Shown here piece after piece: positions 21,600-30,003 of a stretch of 32,565 nucleotides of DNA (the first letter of the stretch is position 1; the number at the start of each line of letters is the position of its first letter). A model generated the notes under the pieces. The model worked only from the letters and a program-made list of their open reading frames with translations, was not told the DNA's origin and did not search any database. The position numbers and the translations under genes are program-made. The DNA comes from Anabaena sp. UHCC 0204 (GTDB lineage: Bacteria; Cyanobacteriota; Cyanobacteriia; Cyanobacteriales; Nostocaceae), in contig NZ_VIKW01000009.1 in the NCBI RefSeq assembly GCF_009711975.1, forward strand, positions 165,821 through 198,385. The letters run 5' to 3'.

Positions 21600-23072
21600 T
21601 TAAACACTCTTATTCCAATACTCTAAACCAGTAACAATCACATCTTCCAACCACTTCTTAAAACGTTCCGTCAGGTTACTCTCATCATCAGCATAAGAAA
21701 ACTGAAATAGAGAATCTGTTAAGGCTTGAATATCACTAATATTTCGTTCACCTTCTCCAGTATTATCTCTATGATATGCACAGGCAGAACAAGCAAGTAA
21801 GCCAAGATACTCATGTCCTACTGCATGAAAAGAAAGTAGAATTGTTGTTGATGATTCTACATTAATCACCAATTGTATCCAACTGTGATAAGTCCGAATA
21901 TTAGCAAAGTAACCTAATTGTTTAGCTGTTTCTACAACTTGGAAGCGATGATAATATGATTTAGGATCACCAGCAGCAGCCGGAACCACAAAACTCTCAG
22001 CATCACTTACTAGATTTTGAACAGATAACTTAATTTCGGTAGCGATATCTTCTAAACGAGCCGATGCAATTTTAAAAAGATTTGTCGCAAAACTTTCAAC
22101 TTTTTGACGGCGATCTGGAATAGTGGGTGATTGATTTTGCCTAATTTTGTTAGCTATGGAAGCAATAACAGCCTGAGCGCGTCGTGTTTCGGACAAAATT
22201 TGTTCAGATAAACCAAGACTACGAATAAATGCCTGTTTTTGACTTTTAGCAAACAAGTTAATTAAGTTTGATAAATCACCTTTATCTGCTTGCTCTGAAG
22301 CTCCAATATAAGCTGCTCTTTCGTCACCTGTAACAACCAAAGGAAACCATCTAGCTTGCAGAAAAACTAAACTAGCAAGACAGCGAGCCACACGACCATT
22401 ACCATCTTGAAATGGATGAATTTGTGTGAAGCGATGATGTAACCATGCTGCTTCCACTTCAGGGGGAATTTGTTCTATTCTATGTTGATGATGCCATTGA
22501 ATCAAATTATCCATTTCAGAAGCAACTTGTTCTGGAGGGCAATATTCATCTATAGAGCCATCTTTTCTTTCTGGATTATTAGGTTGCTTTTTCCAGTCAC
22601 CTCTGTTCAGAGGAACACGAATAATTTGTCCTGTTGGCGTTTTTGCTTCTGTACTATCTTGATTCTGAGTGAGAAGTTGATGTAACTCTTTGATGTAGGA
22701 AGTAGATAAACTTCTCCCTCCACCAACAAAATCAAATAATCCTTCGACCGCTGCTTCTTGATCTTGGATGAGAGATACAATTTGCTTGATTGGGGGATTG
22801 GCAGGATTATTAGGATTATGAGCAATAAGAGCCTCATTAATCCCTTGTTCAATTAGTACACGGGTGATTCCTCTGTCTAGGGTATATAGTCCTTCAATAA
22901 TTCCAGTTTCAATAGCAATCTCTCGACATAACCTTTCCATAAAGGTTTTGAATTCTCCAGAGGAACGCAGTCGTTCTGCTTGTTCATTCCAAACAGTGAC
23001 TAAAGGTGGTAATTCAGAACTTGCTAAATCTTCCCAATTGGATGGTAAATTTTCTATTGGTTGCCACTGCAT
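21600..23072 (-). CDS. Fic-domain AMP-transferase with N-terminal inhibitory helix
   Basis: The 490-residue protein carries the full Fic motif HPFQDGNGRVAR (219-230), so H219 and the anion-binding and Mg-binding residues for adenylylation are intact. TGIIEG at 56-61 fits the class II autoinhibitory motif (S/T)xxxE(G/N), whose Glu (E60) blocks ATP binding until released. The Fic core covers about 90-270. The last 200 residues are a helical region not recognised, containing a CSAC pair near the end. The target protein is unknown. AGGAA lies about six bases before the ATG. It has no separate antitoxin, consistent with built-in control, and sits among toxin-antitoxin genes in a HIP1-poor stretch. 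Confidence 0.9.
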   Translation of the reverse strand: MQWQPIENLPSNWEDLASSELPPLVTVWNEQAERLRSSGEFKTFMERLCREIAIETGIIEGLYTLDRGITRVLIEQGINEALIAHNPNNPANPPIKQIVSLIQDQEAAVEGLFDFVGGGRSLSTSYIKELHQLLTQNQDSTEAKTPTGQIIRVPLNRGDWKKQPNNPERKDGSIDEYCPPEQVASEMDNLIQWHHQHRIEQIPPEVEAAWLHHRFTQIHPFQDGNGRVARCLASLVFLQARWFPLVVTGDERAAYIGASEQADKGDLSNLINLFAKSQKQAFIRSLGLSEQILSETRRAQAVIASIANKIRQNQSPTIPDRRQKVESFATNLFKIASARLEDIATEIKLSVQNLVSDAESFVVPAAAGDPKSYYHRFQVVETAKQLGYFANIRTYHSWIQLVINVESSTTILLSFHAVGHEYLGLLACSACAYHRDNTGEGERNISDIQALTDSLFQFSYADDESNLTERFKKWLEDVIVTGLEYWNKSV

Positions 23073-23116
23073 AGCTAATTCCTGAAAAACTTAATAAATA
23101 GTTTAATATGATAGAT

Positions 23117-23238
23117 TGCTCTCACTCTACATCAGATAATGCGATTCCTCTGTCGCGCTTCGCTATCGCTCCTAAATCTACTCCAGAAATGCGTTAGCAA
23201 GGCTCACCAAAGGTATCTATCTCAACTCTACATCAATA
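23117..23238. repeat. Dispersed repeat between Fic and the next gene
   Basis: Contains CTCACTCTACATCAGATAATGCG, GCGCTTCGCTATCGCTCCTAAATCTACTCCAG, AAATGCGTTAGCAAGGCTCACCAAAGGTATC and a last CTCTACATCA. It is the longest copy of the local repeat family. Confidence 0.65.
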
Positions 23239-23250
23239 ATGTGATTAATC

Positions 23251-23781
23251 CTAACTCCATCTGCTTTTAACTTCTGTAATAATTGTCGCAAGGAAATTAT
23301 TTAGAGTTGGTTCATACTTAAATTCTCCTAAATTAATATGATTGGAATTATTCCACTCTGCTAGTGTCCAATATGCAGATGTAGTTAGTCCTAATTCAAG
23401 GGTAAAGTAGCTTCGTAACCACTCAGATGGTGGTTCATTATCTATTTTAAAAATAACTGCTATGTATGCTGCTTCTGGACTTACTCTAGGTGCAGGCATA
23501 GTAATGTATATTATTCCAATGTTTTCAGAATGCTTGGTAAAATTACATATTGGGTAAACCAATGCTGTGTAATTGGGAATTGGAAGTTCAGAATATTTAT
23601 TCCAGAGTTGTAAAATCCAGTTTTGGGCAGATTTATCAATAACTTTACTTAGTAAATCCTGAAAGTTATTTTCTACAATATAGGGCATTAATTGATGGGC
23701 AAATTTATAATGTTGTTGATTCAGATTTTCACTAAATTGCTGATTACTAATTAGCCCTTTAAAGTATTCTTGTATATCCAT
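23251..23781 (-). CDS. Unrecognised 176-residue protein
   Basis: I do not recognise this protein. It is soluble and rich in aromatic residues and Asn. It starts MDIQEYFKGLISNQQFSENL, has a central WILQLWNKYSELPIPNYTALVYP segment, and a C-terminal YFTLELGLTTSAYWTLAEWNN. GAGGAG lies nine bases before the ATG. It follows the antitoxin and truncated toxin at 23798-24069 on the same strand, and its ribosome-binding site begins right at the toxin stub's stop codon. It therefore occupies the place where the toxin body would be. Whether it is cargo or a new partner cannot be told from sequence. Confidence 0.6.
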   Translation of the reverse strand: MDIQEYFKGLISNQQFSENLNQQHYKFAHQLMPYIVENNFQDLLSKVIDKSAQNWILQLWNKYSELPIPNYTALVYPICNFTKHSENIGIIYITMPAPRVSPEAAYIAVIFKIDNEPPSEWLRSYFTLELGLTTSAYWTLAEWNNSNHINLGEFKYEPTLNNFLATIITEVKSRWS

Positions 23782-23797
23782 TATTTATTACTCCTCA

Positions 23798-23842
23798 CTA
23801 CTTGATTAATTCCGCTAATGGATGAAATATAACAGTCTTCAT
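23798..23842 (-). pseudogene. RelE/ParE-like toxin stub (14 codons)
   Basis: The antitoxin stop overlaps ATG (ATGA, 23839-23842). The frame reads MKTVIFHPLAELIK then TAG. An opening of the KxVIFHPLAE type is typical of cyanobacterial RelE/ParE toxins, which continue for about 80 more residues. Here it stops and the next gene's ribosome-binding site follows. The truncation is seen directly; the family call is from a short but characteristic start. Confidence 0.65.
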
Positions 23843-24069
23843 TGTAAAGATGCACGCAATTTATTAAACACTTCTTGGGACGAAACACCAGCAACTTTAC
23901 CATTACTCATATCCTCATCCCGTAATTCTGCTTCTTGTATCCATTCTTCAGCAACTTGTTGATCAATTTCTCCAACTTGTCCTAAATGTTCAATCAGACG
24001 AGCTACTAATAATGCTAGAGAATCATTTGGTAAAGCCAGAACTTGAGCTTCTAATTGTTCAATAGTCAT
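23839..24069 (-). CDS. Addiction-module antitoxin (Unstab_antitox type)
   Basis: The 76-residue protein has the same plan as the one at 253-465: MTIEQLEAQVLALPNDSLALLVARLIEHL, then an acidic part with AEEWIQEAELRDEDM and a C-terminal GVSSQEVFNKLRASL. The family binds RelE/ParE toxins. Its downstream toxin is reduced to 14 codons by truncation, so it is orphaned here. Confidence 0.8.
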   Translation of the reverse strand: MTIEQLEAQVLALPNDSLALLVARLIEHLGQVGEIDQQVAEEWIQEAELRDEDMSNGKVAGVSSQEVFNKLRASLQ

Positions 24070-24194
24070 AAATTATCCCATATCCTTATAGTAAACTAAT
24101 CATACATTAAGGCTTATTTTAAATATAGCAACTAAAAAGGCTTGACTATACTTAATGTATAAATTTTTACATAATGTCTTTAGACCGGGGAGTG

Positions 24195-25331
24195 TCAATC
24201 TTCACTTTCTCGGTATAACTCTTGTAAATCTTGTAATTGAGTTTTCCGAGAAATCCGCCGATATTTTTTACTTTCTAATTTTGGTTCGTACTGACTTTGA
24301 CCTTTACCTTTAGATATTAATTTCAGATTTGATTCCGGGTCAGCTTGTTGGTTAAGATGGGTTTGATAAACGATCGCATCAGCCAAAAATTCTAAATAAT
24401 GCTGATATCGTTCCCAGTCACCACGAACCACACAGTCTGGTTCATCCCGATGACTACAATCACTAAACCGACAATTAGCAGTTTCTAACCTGGTTCTAGC
24501 TTCTGGAAAATAGTAAATTAATTCTTCGGGACTACAATCTAAATCAGGTTGATTAAAACCGGGAGTATCTGCTAATAACCCACCTGTAGTCATTTCAAAT
24601 AATTCTACATGACGGGTAGTATGGCGACCACGGGCTAATTTACCGGAAACTTCCCCCACGCGCAGGTTAATATCAGGAATCAAACTATTAATCAAGCTGG
24701 ATTTCCCCACACCCGAAGGACCAGCAATCACAGTAATTTTATCCTGCAAATATGCCGCTATTTGGTCAATATTAATACTATTTTGAACACTGATAAATAA
24801 AGGTTGATAACCCCAAGCCAAAAGGCGATCGCTTACTTGCTGTCGTTCATCTTCAGAAATGAGATCACATTTATTTAAACACAGCAGCACATCAACGCCT
24901 GTAGACTCAGCCTTAATTAAAAATCTGCTTAATTGAATAGGTTCTAAAGGCGGATCTGCAACCGCAAAAACCAGGAGAATTTGATTAACATTAGCGATCG
25001 CTGGCCGATTTAATTGACTATGACGCGGTAAAACCTCACTCACAGCCCCCCGTCCACCAGCCCAATCAGGTTCTTCGACAACCACGCGATCGCCCACCAT
25101 CACCTGTTGACCAATTTTCTTCAAGCGTGTTCTCCGCGTACAAAGAAGAATGGGGGGATTGGGGACTGGGGACTGGGGATTGGGAAAAATCTTCTCCCTA
25201 CTCCCCTGCTCCCCTGCTCCCCTGCTCCCCTGCTCCCCTGCCTCCTCATCCATCTGCACGCGATAAAAATTCGCCTGTACAGCTAAAACTGTACCGAATA
25301 ACTGTTTAGTAGAAACACTTTCCCCTTTCAT
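24195..25331 (-). CDS. rsgA: Ribosome small subunit-dependent GTPase A, with a repeat-derived insert
   Basis: RsgA is a circularly permuted GTPase that checks maturation of the 30S subunit. The order of motifs is diagnostic: NKCD (153-156, G4), GPSGVGKS (204-211, G1) and DTPGF (255-259, G3). A zinc site with C287, C292, H294 and C300 follows. The N-terminal OB fold (about 10-100) is interrupted at about residues 29-61 by AGEQGSRGAGEQGSR and a Pro-rich stretch, encoded by STRR DNA at 25155-25240. Eight-base units keep the frame in groups of three (24 bp, 8 residues). It overlaps tusA by four bases (ATGA), as the last gene of the dnaJ-tusA-rsgA operon. The 378-residue length is slightly above the family norm because of the insert. 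Confidence 0.95.
   Translation of the reverse strand: MKGESVSTKQLFGTVLAVQANFYRVQMDEEAGEQGSRGAGEQGSREKIFPNPQSPVPNPPILLCTRRTRLKKIGQQVMVGDRVVVEEPDWAGGRGAVSEVLPRHSQLNRPAIANVNQILLVFAVADPPLEPIQLSRFLIKAESTGVDVLLCLNKCDLISEDERQQVSDRLLAWGYQPLFISVQNSINIDQIAAYLQDKITVIAGPSGVGKSSLINSLIPDINLRVGEVSGKLARGRHTTRHVELFEMTTGGLLADTPGFNQPDLDCSPEELIYYFPEARTRLETANCRFSDCSHRDEPDCVVRGDWERYQHYLEFLADAIVYQTHLNQQADPESNLKLISKGKGQSQYEPKLESKKYRRISRKTQLQDLQELYRESED
25155..25248. repeat. STRR inside the rsgA coding sequence
   Basis: Five exact CTCCCCTG octamers occupy 25201-25240, preceded by related CTCCCTA, and GGGGACT heptamers occur at about 25160-25175. Both kinds are intergenic-type cyanobacterial repeats, here translated as part of RsgA. 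Confidence 0.85.
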
Positions 25332-25585
25332 TCCTCAACTACCGGATGGCGTACAAACAGAGAAAAATAGCCAGAACAATCTGTAATTTTTTCCACATGA
25401 TAACCAGCCATTGTCAGGCTATCAGGAACTTGTTCTATCGGTTCACCTGGATCTAACCATACTTCCAATAAACCCCCAGGAAGCATTTTTTCCAGATATA
25501 GTTTTGTTCGCACAAAATTAATCGGACAAGGAGTCCCACGCAAATCTAATTGAGCGTCGGGGGTTAACACAGAAGATCCACTCAT
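25328..25585 (-). CDS. TusA-family sulfurtransferase-like protein
   Basis: The 85-residue protein has the TusA/SirA fold signature: [21 protein letters not shown], with the sulfur-carrying C20 in the CPxx motif, and [19 protein letters not shown] in the second half. TusA relays sulfur from a cysteine desulfurase, for example to tRNA thiolation; the acceptor for this cyanobacterial paralogue is unknown. It overlaps dnaJ upstream and rsgA downstream by four bases each, so the three proteins are translated in coupled fashion, suggesting linked expression in protein quality control or ribosome assembly. Confidence 0.88.
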   Translation of the reverse strand: MSGSSVLTPDAQLDLRGTPCPINFVRTKLYLEKMLPGGLLEVWLDPGEPIEQVPDSLTMAGYHVEKITDCSGYFSLFVRHPVVEE

Positions 25586-26727
25586 GACTTAAACAAGCTT
25601 CCTAAGAATCCTTCTAAACCACCTTTACCAGTCCTGTCTCCCTTAATTTTAGCTAGTTTCTCTAGCAGTTCTCGCTCCTCTGGGATGATCTTAGTCGGAA
25701 TATCAATTAACACCGTTAACAAATGATCACCCCGACTCACCGGATTACCCAGACGGGGGACACCACGATTTTCTAATTTCATCACCGTATTGGGTTGAGT
25801 TCCTGCTGGAATTACTAATTCAACTGGTCCATCTACAGTATTTACTTCCAAACGGCAACCTAAAATCGCTTGCAGGTAGCTAATTTTAATTTCCGAATTA
25901 ATATTAATTCCCTCTCGATGAAATTCTTCATCTTCATTCACAAACAAGTAGACATATAAATCACCAGGCGGACCACCCCGTTGACCTGCATCTCCTTCTT
26001 GGGAAATTCTTAAGCGTGTCCCATTGTCCACACCAGCGGGAACATTAATTTTGAGTTTCTTTGTAACCTGATTTGCGCCTTTACCGTCACAAGCATCACA
26101 CTTATCCTCAACAACCGTTCCTGTACCATCACAGGCGGGACAAGTTGACACTTGAGTAAAGCTACCAAATGGGGTTCTAGTTACTCGTCTAACTTGACCT
26201 GAACCACCACAAGTACCACAAGTCCGGGGGCGAGTTCCGGCTTTAGCACCAGAACCATTACAAACTTCACAGGTTTCTAAATGGGAAATCCGAATTTCTT
26301 TTTCCCCACCAAATACTGCTTCCCGAAAATCTAATTTCAGGTCGAGTCGAAGATCATCACCTCGCACCGGTCCGCTACGCCGTCTTTGTTGGGGTTGTCC
26401 GCCCATACCACCAGCAAAGCCGCTGAAAATGCTTTCAAAGATATCGGCAAAACCACTCATGTCGCCCATATCTTGGAAACCAGCACCAGCACCAGCCGCG
26501 GCCGCTCCCGAAACACCCGCTTCACCAAAGCGGTCATAACGAGCGCGAACTTCCGGCTCAGACAGCACTTCATAGGCGCGGTTAATCTCCTTAAACCGTT
26601 CCTCTGCCCCAGATTCTTTATTAACATCTGGGTGATACTTTCGGGCTAGGCGGCGATAAGCCTGTTTAATCTCTTCTTTGTCGGCGTCACGAGAGACACC
26701 CAGGGTTTCATAATAGTCTCGAGCCAT
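25582..26727 (-). CDS. dnaJ: Chaperone DnaJ (type I Hsp40)
   Basis: The 381-residue protein has all four type I modules. The J domain (2-70) carries HPD at 32-34. A Gly/Phe/Ala-rich linker follows (71-115). The zinc centre has four CxxCxGxG motifs (C153/C156, C170/C173, C196/C199, C210/C213). A C-terminal substrate-binding domain completes it. It stimulates DnaK ATPase and delivers unfolded clients. It is first of an overlapping operon with tusA and rsgA. dnaK or grpE, often directly upstream of dnaJ in related genomes, are not within the 287 bp before it; cysC is there instead. No clear Shine-Dalgarno is seen. Confidence 0.95.
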   Translation of the reverse strand: MARDYYETLGVSRDADKEEIKQAYRRLARKYHPDVNKESGAEERFKEINRAYEVLSEPEVRARYDRFGEAGVSGAAAAGAGAGFQDMGDMSGFADIFESIFSGFAGGMGGQPQQRRRSGPVRGDDLRLDLKLDFREAVFGGEKEIRISHLETCEVCNGSGAKAGTRPRTCGTCGGSGQVRRVTRTPFGSFTQVSTCPACDGTGTVVEDKCDACDGKGANQVTKKLKINVPAGVDNGTRLRISQEGDAGQRGGPPGDLYVYLFVNEDEEFHREGININSEIKISYLQAILGCRLEVNTVDGPVELVIPAGTQPNTVMKLENRGVPRLGNPVSRGDHLLTVLIDIPTKIIPEERELLEKLAKIKGDRTGKGGLEGFLGSLFKS

Positions 26728-26949
26728 ATAGCAAGGTTAGGAGTTTGAAGGAAGCAAAAGTAACGAAAATAGTAGCTAATAGGTTTAAGGTAACACTTTA
26801 ACAAAAATACAGAAATTTAGGAATGCAAATAGCGTGGGGTCACGTTAATCATGCTTTTTGTTTAATTTTTGTTAATAATCAATTTTATCAATATTTTTTT
26901 GCTAGTGTTTGCTCTCACTGGTGATTAATCTTTTATTATTGTGCTATTC

Positions 26950-26970
26950 AGATGTGGAAAACCCACATCT
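26950..26970. terminator. Hairpin downstream of cysC
   Basis: AGATGTGG (26950-26957) pairs with CCACATCT (26963-26970) over a five-base loop. It lies about 45 bp past the cysC stop on the minus strand. No long T run follows, so it may slow or process transcripts rather than end them. The rest of 26728-27014 is AT-rich with no other feature. Confidence 0.4.
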
Positions 26971-27014
26971 TGATTATAGGAACTAGCCGTACCATTAAGT
27001 GTGGAAACCCCGAC

Positions 27015-27596
27015 CTATACTTTTAGTTGTATCTGTGATATATGCTCCTGTGTTCTTGGGTAGATGAATGAAATATATCCTTGCTTCTCTAAATAAATGA
27101 CCACTTGAGAAACACATTGCTCTACAGTAAATTTATCAGTAATACAAATAATATCTGGATTTAAAGGTTCTTCATAAGGATCAGATATACCCGTGAAATT
27201 CTGGATTTGTCCAGCCCTAGCTTTAGCGTAAAGTCCTTTTATATCACGGGATTCACAAATTGCCAATGGTGCTTGAACGTAAACTTCCACAAAGTTAGTA
27301 GTTGTCTGTTTCAGTTCCTCTCGAATTGAGCGATAGGGACTAATTGCTGATACGATCGCTATTATGCCATTGCGACTGAGTAAATCAGCAACAAAACCAA
27401 TGCGGCGGACATTTATATCCCGGTCTTCTTTACTAAATCCCAACCCTTGAGATAAATTAGTGCGAACAACATCACCGTCAAGTAATTCTACTCTGCAACC
27501 GCGTGTTTGTAGTTCTTGGGAAACAGAGGAGGCGATCGTTGTTTTACCAGCACCACTTAAACCTGTCAGCCAGATAATTATACCTTGATGATTCAT
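27015..27596 (-). CDS. cysC: Adenylylsulfate kinase
   Basis: The 193-residue enzyme phosphorylates adenosine 5'-phosphosulfate to PAPS in sulfate assimilation. Walker A is GLSGAGKTT (12-20). LLDGDVVRTNL (38-48) with the DGD motif, GFSKEDRDINVRRI (53-66), VSAISPYR (82-89) and the KGLYAKAR substrate region (about 119-126) are present. Length and motifs fit the stand-alone kinase, with no sulfurylase domain. It is a separate unit from dnaJ, with a hairpin between them. Confidence 0.95.
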   Translation of the reverse strand: MNHQGIIIWLTGLSGAGKTTIASSVSQELQTRGCRVELLDGDVVRTNLSQGLGFSKEDRDINVRRIGFVADLLSRNGIIAIVSAISPYRSIREELKQTTTNFVEVYVQAPLAICESRDIKGLYAKARAGQIQNFTGISDPYEEPLNPDIICITDKFTVEQCVSQVVIYLEKQGYISFIYPRTQEHISQIQLKV

Positions 27597-27676
27597 AACT
27601 CGTGATTTTTTGATTAATTTATCAGATTTTTTACCACAGAAGATGCCAGAATTAAAGTCAATTATTTTTTCACAGA

Positions 27677-29932
27677 TTACTGGACAGTGAAGTTCAATTT
27701 AATAATTAAATCATTGTAATCCAAATCACCACCACCAGATAAGTCCTCGAAACCAAATGTATTGTCTGCTAATAAGCGAATGTGGTCTAATCCATCAGAA
27801 TTGACTCCCAAGTAAGGGAAATAAACTTGAGGATCATTATCAGTATTATTATCCGTCAACTGTGACAAAGTGCCATTGATAATGATCATGGGAGCGAAGA
27901 TTGAACCACCTGTAATCATGGCACTGTCTGTGAATTGACCCTGGTTAGAAACAGCAAATTTGATGGTTTCACCAGTTTCTCCATCTTTAATTAGATTGTT
28001 GATGGCTGCTTGTAAGTAATTGGCTCTATTAGCTGAAGTTGCTTCCAGGCTGCCAATTTGTCCTTGAGCATTGTTTACTTCGTAAAAATAGACCTCGTTG
28101 TTGTATGCAGCTTCTCTAAACACAGAAAAGTCTGCTTTTACCAGACCTGATATATCTCGTAAATCAATTAATTTTGCTTGGCTTTCTTCTTGTAGTGCTG
28201 TACCTATAGTTAAGGATTCATCAGTTGATTCTATCTTCACTACTAGAGAATCGAAGTTTGTCTCAGTAGTATCTTCTTTCCAGGAAATTGTAAAATTACC
28301 CTCTTCTTGTGTAATGATTTGGTTTGAGGAATCAGCAAATAAAATGTTGGTATTTTCAATGAGTCCGGCTTTGAAAGAATCAACTGTACCGTCTTTGACT
28401 AAAAAGAATTGTAAGTAACTACCAGAATCAAATTCCAGTAATCGTGTCAGACTATTAGTTTCAATGTCAGTTTTAAACAGATTAGGAAGATTAGCAATGG
28501 CAGAAAAAACACCTTCACTTTGGGTTTTTGCCAGGGTAAGAGCTGCTTCATTATAACCTTGTTCCCCTGGTGCAATACCGTTAATTCTACCTTCGGCATT
28601 GTCAACAACAAATACACCAAGTTCGTTGACAAAAGTAGAATTGCTTTCTATTAAGGTGGCTTTGAGTCTGACTGTATCACCAACTCCTTTAACACTAAAT
28701 ATGCTGTTGTTGGTAATAACGGCTAGAGGTATATCTTCATCATTAATAGTTCCCTTGGCTATGCCATTTGTAGAACTGATAATTGATCCGTTTGTGGGAT
28801 TACTTAAAGTGACAGTAAAAGTTTCAGCACTCTCGAATAAGCTATCTAGTATGCTGGAAACAGTAAAGATTTTTTGGGTTTCCCCCTGAGCAAAGGTGAT
28901 GGTTTGAGTTTGAGCAGTGAAGTCAGAAACACTGGCTGTATCTCCTGTATTTATGGATGTGGATACAGTCACTGTTTGGTCAATCAATATATCATCGGTG
29001 CGGGTAATAGTGAAAGTTATATCATTACCTTCAATAGATGCAGCATCAGTAATTGAGAAAACAGGAATTATAAAATCAAAATTAGAAGCATCTAGATCAC
29101 TGCTGAGGACATTTCGTAAAATGCCCAAGTTTCTTTCACTCCCATCAATTAGAGCTTTGACAATTGTGTCATTCCCAACTTGCTCTAGAATGATGTCTTC
29201 AAAATTATGGACTTGAGGGATGCCAGAAATGATAACTTTATCATCACTTTTTGTAAAATCTAAGACTTCTGCGGGTACATCAGGAACTGAACCATTACCA
29301 AAATAAAAGCGGTCAAATCCATTACCGCCAATCATTTTAGTACCTTGTTTACCAGCGTAGAGTAAGTCATCCCCATCATCACCAAATAAGCGATCTGCTG
29401 AAAGCAGCAGCGCCTCGCTATCGCTCGCCAGTGTTCCAATCAGAGTATCATTACCTTCACCACCCTCTAGGGTGTTGTTACCGATGGTGCTGAGTGTTTG
29501 AAGAAAATCATTACCAACCCCGCCTTTGAGAGTGTTAAGGCTACCGTCCATGACATAAAGCTCATCATCTCCAGCATCACCATTCAGGCTATTATTATCG
29601 CCTTCTAAGACAAACAAGCGATCGCTATCATCACCACCATTGAGGATGTTATTACCGGAATTACCTTCAGCATATAAGTCATCTTCTCCAGCACCACCAT
29701 TGAGGATGTTATTACCGGAATCACCTTTAGCATATAAGCTATCATTGCCCTCACCACCGATTAAGGTGTCGTTATTATTACCCAAAAGCTTGTCGTTGCC
29801 AGATCCACCGTCAAGGATGTTATTTCCATCACCATTAGCTGCATCTAGGGTATCATCACCTGCAAATCCAAAGACTTGATCACCTTGTTGGGCAGTTAAC
29901 TCATCGTTATTGGAAGTACCATTAATAATCAT
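27677..29932 (-). CDS. Secreted RTX calcium-binding protein with Calx-beta and DUF4114-like domains
   Basis: The 751-residue acidic protein begins with RTX-type nonapeptide repeats (about 1-215; GGxGNDxL-like units such as GGEGNDTLIG, GDDGDDLLYAG), which form a calcium-filled beta roll. A Calx-beta domain covers about 290-400 (FSITDAASIEG...FTITRTDD...NGIAKGTINDED). DUF4114-type sequence follows (about 405-560), ending with a clear DUF4114 tail (DHIRLLADNTFGFEDLSGGGDLDYNDLIIKLNF). There is no N-terminal signal peptide; export by a type I system is likely, as for other RTX proteins. The RTX block sits at the N-terminus, where most have it at the C-terminus. The RTX array is disturbed near 170-180 by a repeat-like insertion. 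No transporter genes are in the window. Role in surface or matrix is inferred. Confidence 0.85.
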   Translation of the reverse strand: MIINGTSNNDELTAQQGDQVFGFAGDDTLDAANGDGNNILDGGSGNDKLLGNNNDTLIGGEGNDSLYAKGDSGNNILNGGAGEDDLYAEGNSGNNILNGGDDSDRLFVLEGDNNSLNGDAGDDELYVMDGSLNTLKGGVGNDFLQTLSTIGNNTLEGGEGNDTLIGTLASDSEALLLSADRLFGDDGDDLLYAGKQGTKMIGGNGFDRFYFGNGSVPDVPAEVLDFTKSDDKVIISGIPQVHNFEDIILEQVGNDTIVKALIDGSERNLGILRNVLSSDLDASNFDFIIPVFSITDAASIEGNDITFTITRTDDILIDQTVTVSTSINTGDTASVSDFTAQTQTITFAQGETQKIFTVSSILDSLFESAETFTVTLSNPTNGSIISSTNGIAKGTINDEDIPLAVITNNSIFSVKGVGDTVRLKATLIESNSTFVNELGVFVVDNAEGRINGIAPGEQGYNEAALTLAKTQSEGVFSAIANLPNLFKTDIETNSLTRLLEFDSGSYLQFFLVKDGTVDSFKAGLIENTNILFADSSNQIITQEEGNFTISWKEDTTETNFDSLVVKIESTDESLTIGTALQEESQAKLIDLRDISGLVKADFSVFREAAYNNEVYFYEVNNAQGQIGSLEATSANRANYLQAAINNLIKDGETGETIKFAVSNQGQFTDSAMITGGSIFAPMIIINGTLSQLTDNNTDNDPQVYFPYLGVNSDGLDHIRLLADNTFGFEDLSGGGDLDYNDLIIKLNFTVQ
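29408..29428. repeat. Dispersed-repeat fragment inside the RTX gene
   Basis: GCGCCTCGCTATCGCTCGC resembles GCGCTTCGCTATCGCTCCT in the intergenic repeat near 23154. It encodes the atypical ASDSEALLL segment that breaks the regular RTX spacing. Confidence 0.45.
29636..29755 (-). repeat. 60-bp tandem repeat in the RTX coding region
   Basis: ACCATTGAGGATGTTATTACC occurs with a 60-bp spacing, and the two copies are almost identical. They encode consecutive 20-residue RTX units (NNILNGGxGxDDLYAxG). Confidence 0.8.
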
Positions 29933-30003
29933 AATAATTACAATTTTGCCTACGTAAATGGTTAAATATTTTTAAACAAATAATACGATATACCGAAAAC
30001 TCT

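Noticed and set aside
29636-29755. Regularly spaced repeats as a possible CRISPR array
   Set aside because: The 60-bp period is in frame and encodes RTX repeats; there are no unique spacers or cas genes.
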